Part shown: piece after piece, positions 5,704-6,125 of the stretch
How the letters are laid out: every line of letters begins with the position of its first letter
How positions within the stretch are numbered: the first letter of the stretch is position 1
NCBI GenBank assembly: GCA_028293465.1
Contig: JAQGOT010000343.1
Coordinates: 1-6,125, forward strand
Reading direction: 5' to 3'
DNA from: Pedosphaera sp.
GTDB taxonomy: Bacteria; Verrucomicrobiota; Verrucomicrobiia; Limisphaerales; Pedosphaeraceae
DNA length: 6,125 nucleotides
Translations under genes and position numbers: made by a program
The notes under the pieces: model-generated
What the model was told of the DNA's origin: nothing
What the model saw: the letters and a program-made list of their open reading frames with translations, nothing else
The model's database searches: none

Positions 5704-6125
5704 ATGATTTCACAGGATTTGGAAGCGACAGCGCGGGCCTTGGTGGCACCCGGGAAAGGCATTTTGGCGGCGGATGAGAGTTTTGGGACCATTGAGAAGC
5801 GGTTCAAGGCCATCAACATACCGTCGAGTGAGGAGAACCGGCGCGGGTATCGCGAGATGCTTTTTACTACGCCGGGATTGGGCCAGTTCATCAGCGGGGT
5901 GATCCTTTTCGATGAGACCCTGCGCCAGAAAACCGCCGATGGAACCCCTTTTACCGAAGCCTTGCGCAGCCAGGGGATGATTCCCGGCATCAAGGTGGAC
6001 AAGGGCGCGAAGCCGCTGGCGAACTTTCCGGGGGAGAAGATTACGGAGGGATTGGATGGCTTGCGCGAACGGTTCGCGGAGTATGCCAAGCTGGGGGCGC
6101 GGTTCAGCAAATGGCGCGCGGTGAT
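5704..6125 (+). CDS. Class I fructose-bisphosphate aldolase (3' part beyond window)
   Basis: The enzyme splits fructose 1,6-bisphosphate into dihydroxyacetone phosphate and glyceraldehyde 3-phosphate (and the reverse in gluconeogenesis), using a Schiff-base lysine rather than a metal. The first 140 codons are present, about 40% of a roughly 340-360 residue family member. They align well with the animal-type class I family: GKGILAADESFGTIEKRF (17-34) with Asp24 matching rabbit Asp33, FISGVILFDETLRQK (62-76), GIKVDKGAKPLANFPGE (95-111) with Lys97 matching rabbit Lys107, GLDGLRER (116-123), and FSKWRAV (134-140) with Lys136 and Arg138 matching rabbit Lys146 and Arg148. The Schiff-base lysine (rabbit Lys229) would be beyond the edge, so activity cannot be confirmed. 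The start is fixed by AAGGAG 5 bases upstream. It is distinct from the archaeal/DhnA-type class I and from class II metal aldolases. Confidence 0.95.
   Translation, partial: MISQDLEATARALVAPGKGILAADESFGTIEKRFKAINIPSSEENRRGYREMLFTTPGLGQFISGVILFDETLRQKTADGTPFTEALRSQGMIPGIKVDKGAKPLANFPGEKITEGLDGLRERFAEYAKLGARFSKWRAV

Noticed and set aside
5148..6110. 320-codon open frame on the minus strand
   Set aside because: It runs antisense through the aldolase gene, across the divergent promoter region and into the transporter in a different frame, and shows no motif of its own.

Overview
The window looks like a chromosomal stretch of a free-living, moderately GC-rich heterotrophic bacterium. A Verrucomicrobiota (Pedosphaera/Limisphaera-like) origin is my best guess. 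It is an inference from the mix of gene types, the near-absence of Shine-Dalgarno sequences before most starts, and an animal-type class I aldolase; no marker gene proves it. I see no intact insertion sequence, CRISPR array, tRNA or rRNA.

Layout. (1) Positions 1-1420, minus strand: a two-gene signalling unit. It is transcribed as a TerY-like von Willebrand A (vWA) protein (731-1420), followed 4 bases later by a PP2C-type protein phosphatase (1-726) that runs off the left edge. This is the vWA + phosphatase part of what is known as the TerY-P triad; the usual third member, a Ser/Thr kinase, would lie to the left. (2) 1421-1780: a gene-poor spacer with an inverted repeat near the vWA gene and a short direct repeat that may be an old mobile-element end. 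(3) 1781-2998, minus: threonine ammonia-lyase with a C-terminal ACT domain (ilvA, medium form), first step of isoleucine synthesis, preceded by a leader with a clean hairpin. (4) 3189-3425, minus: an unrecognised 78-residue basic protein. (5) 3426-3710: a divergent control region with two kinds of direct repeat and a near-perfect palindrome. (6) 3711-4094, plus: a small SPW-repeat membrane protein. (7) 4095-4198: a convergent spacer with an imperfect hairpin. (8) 4199-5575, minus: a POT-family (proton-coupled oligopeptide) transporter, apparently a 12-helix form. (9) 5576-5703: a divergent promoter region. (10) 5704-6125, plus: the first 140 codons of a class I fructose-bisphosphate aldolase, cut by the right edge.

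How they work together: mostly independent transcription units. Peptide uptake, threonine deamination and glycolytic aldolase are housekeeping metabolism. Only the vWA/PP2C pair reads as a true functional partnership (phospho-signalling), and it is the most interesting part of the window. No clearly novel multi-gene system is visible; if one exists it would extend left of position 1.
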